A stretch of DNA of 64,000 nucleotides from Phocoena phocoena. Taxonomy: Eukaryota > Chordata > Mammalia > Artiodactyla > Phocoenidae. Location: contig NC_089220.1 in the NCBI RefSeq assembly GCF_963924675.1, positions 50,106,639-50,170,638 on the forward strand, read 5' to 3'. Numbering within the stretch: the stretch's first letter is position 1; each line of letters begins with the position of its first letter. Of the stretch, positions 61,890-64,000 are shown one piece after another. A program made the position numbers and the translations under genes. The notes under the pieces were generated by a model. That model saw nothing but the letters and a program-made list of their open reading frames with translations. It did no database searches and was not told where the DNA came from.

Positions 61890-63015
61890 TCGCCAAAAGG
61901 ACTTTTTTTTTCCAGTTTTGTAGAGGAAACAGTGTCTATGATAGGATTTCCTAAAATACCTGTGGACAGCTAAATGCTAATTGTATACATCTGTAGTTAT
62001 CCTCCTACATTTTCTTGAAATTTGGGAGGTTAATATTAAGTATTCATTTCATGCTGTAAAGAAATGGAATAGTGAAATGGCTCAACTGCTTAGACTATTG
62101 ACTTGGTAGTTTACTGTATATAATGTATATCTATTACAGGCCAATCACAAGTTTTTTTCCTGGTGGTGGTGGGGATTGGGGGTGGTTAAACATTTAGGAT
62201 TGTCTTGAAAACCCTAAGCAGTGAAAGAGTAGACTTTCTTCTGCCTTTACCCATATTAGACCAGATTTTAAATACAAATCAATCATTTCCGTGACTCAGC
62301 TTAAGAGATAACACCTAGAAGAAATTGGTGTTGATAACTTCCATGCATTTATACACCTTTACTTTACTTTTCATCTTAATTTCCTCCTTGTAATCTCATT
62401 CAGCTCTGTACCATTTTATTTTCCACCTCTAGTAATTATCAGTAGCATGTTACAGAGTATCTTAACCTATAATATCGTAAGTGCACTTTTAGGCTTACCA
62501 CTAAAGACTCCTGACCCAGCTTTCTTCTTCTGTCTCCTAACAGAATGGAGAATAAAGTCATACATTACTTCCATTCCTTATGAGCTACAAAACTGTTACT
62601 TTTAAAATAATTAGATAATAGCTGCCTAGAGTCAACATGAGCACTTGCCCCAGCCCCTATTCCAAAGCATTAAGGTCAAAGTGTACTAAACAGCTGTTGG
62701 TCCTTCCAAGGTTTCTTTTACCTGCTTAACCTTATCGAGAATATTTTTCCTTTGGAAGTTACTGTTAAAAACAAAAACCTTTATGTAGCCTAGTGTTGTA
62801 AATACAACATAATAGACTACTCGTGCCATTAAAAAGACATCTGAAATATTCATGTCTTTCTTTAAAAAAATAACTTCACCATTTTGATTGATAGTGGTAA
62901 GGATAATTACTATGTTTCTATAGGTATATATCCTGATGTTACCAAATAGGAAATATAATAACCATTCCTTGGGGTAAAAAGCCCAAGTATTAACTTACTT
63001 TTGTTTTAATAGAAG
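61890..63015. other. Spacer between NEMF and KLHDC2 3' ends
   Basis: AT-rich, no repeat or exon recognised. A distal AATAAA (62551-62556, plus strand) suggests part may be NEMF 3' UTR. Both genes terminate into this interval. Confidence 0.5.
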
Positions 63016-64000
63016 ACAGTTACTGGTGTTAAATACATTTATTGTAAACTTTAGACACAAAAATAGGTTCTCTAGGCCATTCACATGCACACTAAAACTA
63101 AAAAGCTGCAAACTACAACAATGCACATAATTATATAAACAATGTCACTCTGATGTTTACAGAATTGCTGTCCATGCAAGTGATCAGAGGCGCTGTCTAT
63201 GAAGCCTTAAGATCCAGAAGTGTTGTTACTACCAAACCTCTGATTAACACTGTGAAGTAAGTGTTTTGGAAGGCAGTTCCACGAGCTGGCTAACATTTCT
63301 TTAAAGCAAATGACTGCTTCTAAGCTTAGCCTGAAAGTGGACAAAGAAAGAGAAAAATAATTTCACTTTACGGTTTAGAAGTACATTCACTTGAAGAACT
63401 ACCAAAAAAGAAAAAGCACTTTAAAGATTTTCATAGGAACTGGATAGTTTTAACAGTGAAGGCTTGCTATTGCCCTTAAATTATCCATAAACCTGTTTTT
63501 TTCAAAAGCACTAATTTAAAGTGTTTAAGAAACACAATTTAAAATAAGTACCAAGTAAAAAGTTACTTACCTTACAAGAGATTTTGGTTGAACTGAAAAT
63601 ATAAGTATTTCATTACTGTGTGCCTAAAAAACAGACATGAAGAATATATTAAAAGTACTTCACAAGAAAGCTTCAGCAATATTATGAAGTGTCCTTTAAT
63701 AAAAGGTAGTGTACTTACAGCCCTGTGATGGACAAGAAGGTTATTGGCACACCCACCAAACACAATGACTTCTCCTTCATCACTGGCACAAGCTGTATGC
63801 CATAATCTACATTTAAAACAAAAACTTGAGTTTGAAGTCACCCTGAACACCAAACTGATCATTTACACTACAGAACAGAGATGATGAAATAAAGACTAAA
63901 GATCTTTAGTGCAGCTCAAAACATAACGGTGAGATGCAGTTATCTCAAGGAACCGTAGCAGAAGCTGGAAAAATCAATGTCTGTTTTATCTGGATGTTAC
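63015..64000 (-). CDS. KLHDC2: KLHDC2, 3' end of gene (partial)
   Basis: KLHDC2 is a kelch-repeat substrate receptor of CUL2 ubiquitin ligases that recognises C-terminal degrons, notably those ending in Gly-Gly. Only its last three coding exons are present, on the minus strand, encoding about 88 residues: the end of the last kelch repeat (LWHTACASDEGEVIVFGGCA) and the C-terminal tail (EAVICFKEMLASSWNCLPKH ... GSNNTSGS, stop TAA). All junctions are GT-AG and the phases fit. The gene continues beyond the end of the window; the last bases are intron. It is tail to tail with NEMF, as in human. Confidence 0.93.
63038..63043 (-). promoter_or_regulatory. KLHDC2 polyadenylation signal
   Basis: Minus-strand AATAAA about 165 bases after the stop; cleavage expected near 63015-63025. 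Confidence 0.65.
63207..63330 (-). CDS. KLHDC2: KLHDC2 last coding exon
   Basis: Encodes RLSLEAVICFKEMLASSW to the end, NQRFGSNNTSGS and TAA. Acceptor CACTTTCAG. Helical region after the kelch domain. The 3' UTR follows to lower coordinates. Confidence 0.94.
63571..63623 (-). CDS. KLHDC2: KLHDC2 penultimate coding exon
   Basis: 53 bases encoding AHSNEILIFSVQPKSLV. Acceptor TTTTTTAG, donor AG|GTAAGT. Confidence 0.93.
63719..63806 (-). CDS. KLHDC2: KLHDC2 third-last coding exon
   Basis: 88 bases encoding LWHTACASDEGEVIVFGGCA and NNLLVHHRA, the final kelch blade with its VFGG motif. Minus-strand acceptor AATGTAG, donor GCT|GTAAGT. Confidence 0.94.

Overview
The window is nuclear DNA of a mammal, most likely a cetacean. 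The main clue is at least 22 CHR-type tRNA-derived SINEs, in both the long 300-350 bp form and the roughly 200 bp young form common in whales and dolphins. L1 tails of cetartiodactyl type support this, and I saw no primate Alu and no recognisable ruminant Bov-A or Bov-B.

Layout. Bases 1-8,600 are intergenic: a CpG-rich block, a hAT transposon with a perfect 8-bp target duplication, LTR-type repeats and a decayed minus-strand endogenous retrovirus with pol remnants. At 8,622-8,920 lies a complete 7SL RNA gene (RNA of the signal recognition particle), about 0.8 kb ahead of a CpG-island promoter. From 9,745 to 61,767 on the plus strand lies NEMF, which I could assemble completely: 33 coding exons, all introns GT-AG, 3,231 coding bases, 1,076 residues plus stop, no frameshift. 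The introns are packed with SINEs, L1 pieces, MIR/L2 and DNA transposons. After a 1.1-kb spacer the last three coding exons of KLHDC2 lie on the minus strand, tail to tail with NEMF; the rest of KLHDC2 is beyond the window.

Functionally, the locus joins three protein-biogenesis parts: 7SL (targets ribosome-nascent chain complexes to the ER), NEMF (recognises stalled 60S-peptidyl-tRNA complexes and adds C-terminal tails in ribosome-associated quality control) and KLHDC2 (substrate receptor of a CUL2 ubiquitin ligase reading C-terminal degrons). Their linkage looks like conserved synteny; nothing here shows co-regulation. I found no evidence of an unknown biological system. The points most worth checking are the 7SL gene with a CTCF-like site just upstream, a splice branch point beside a SINE, inverted SINE pairs, and several small duplications with clear insertion footprints.
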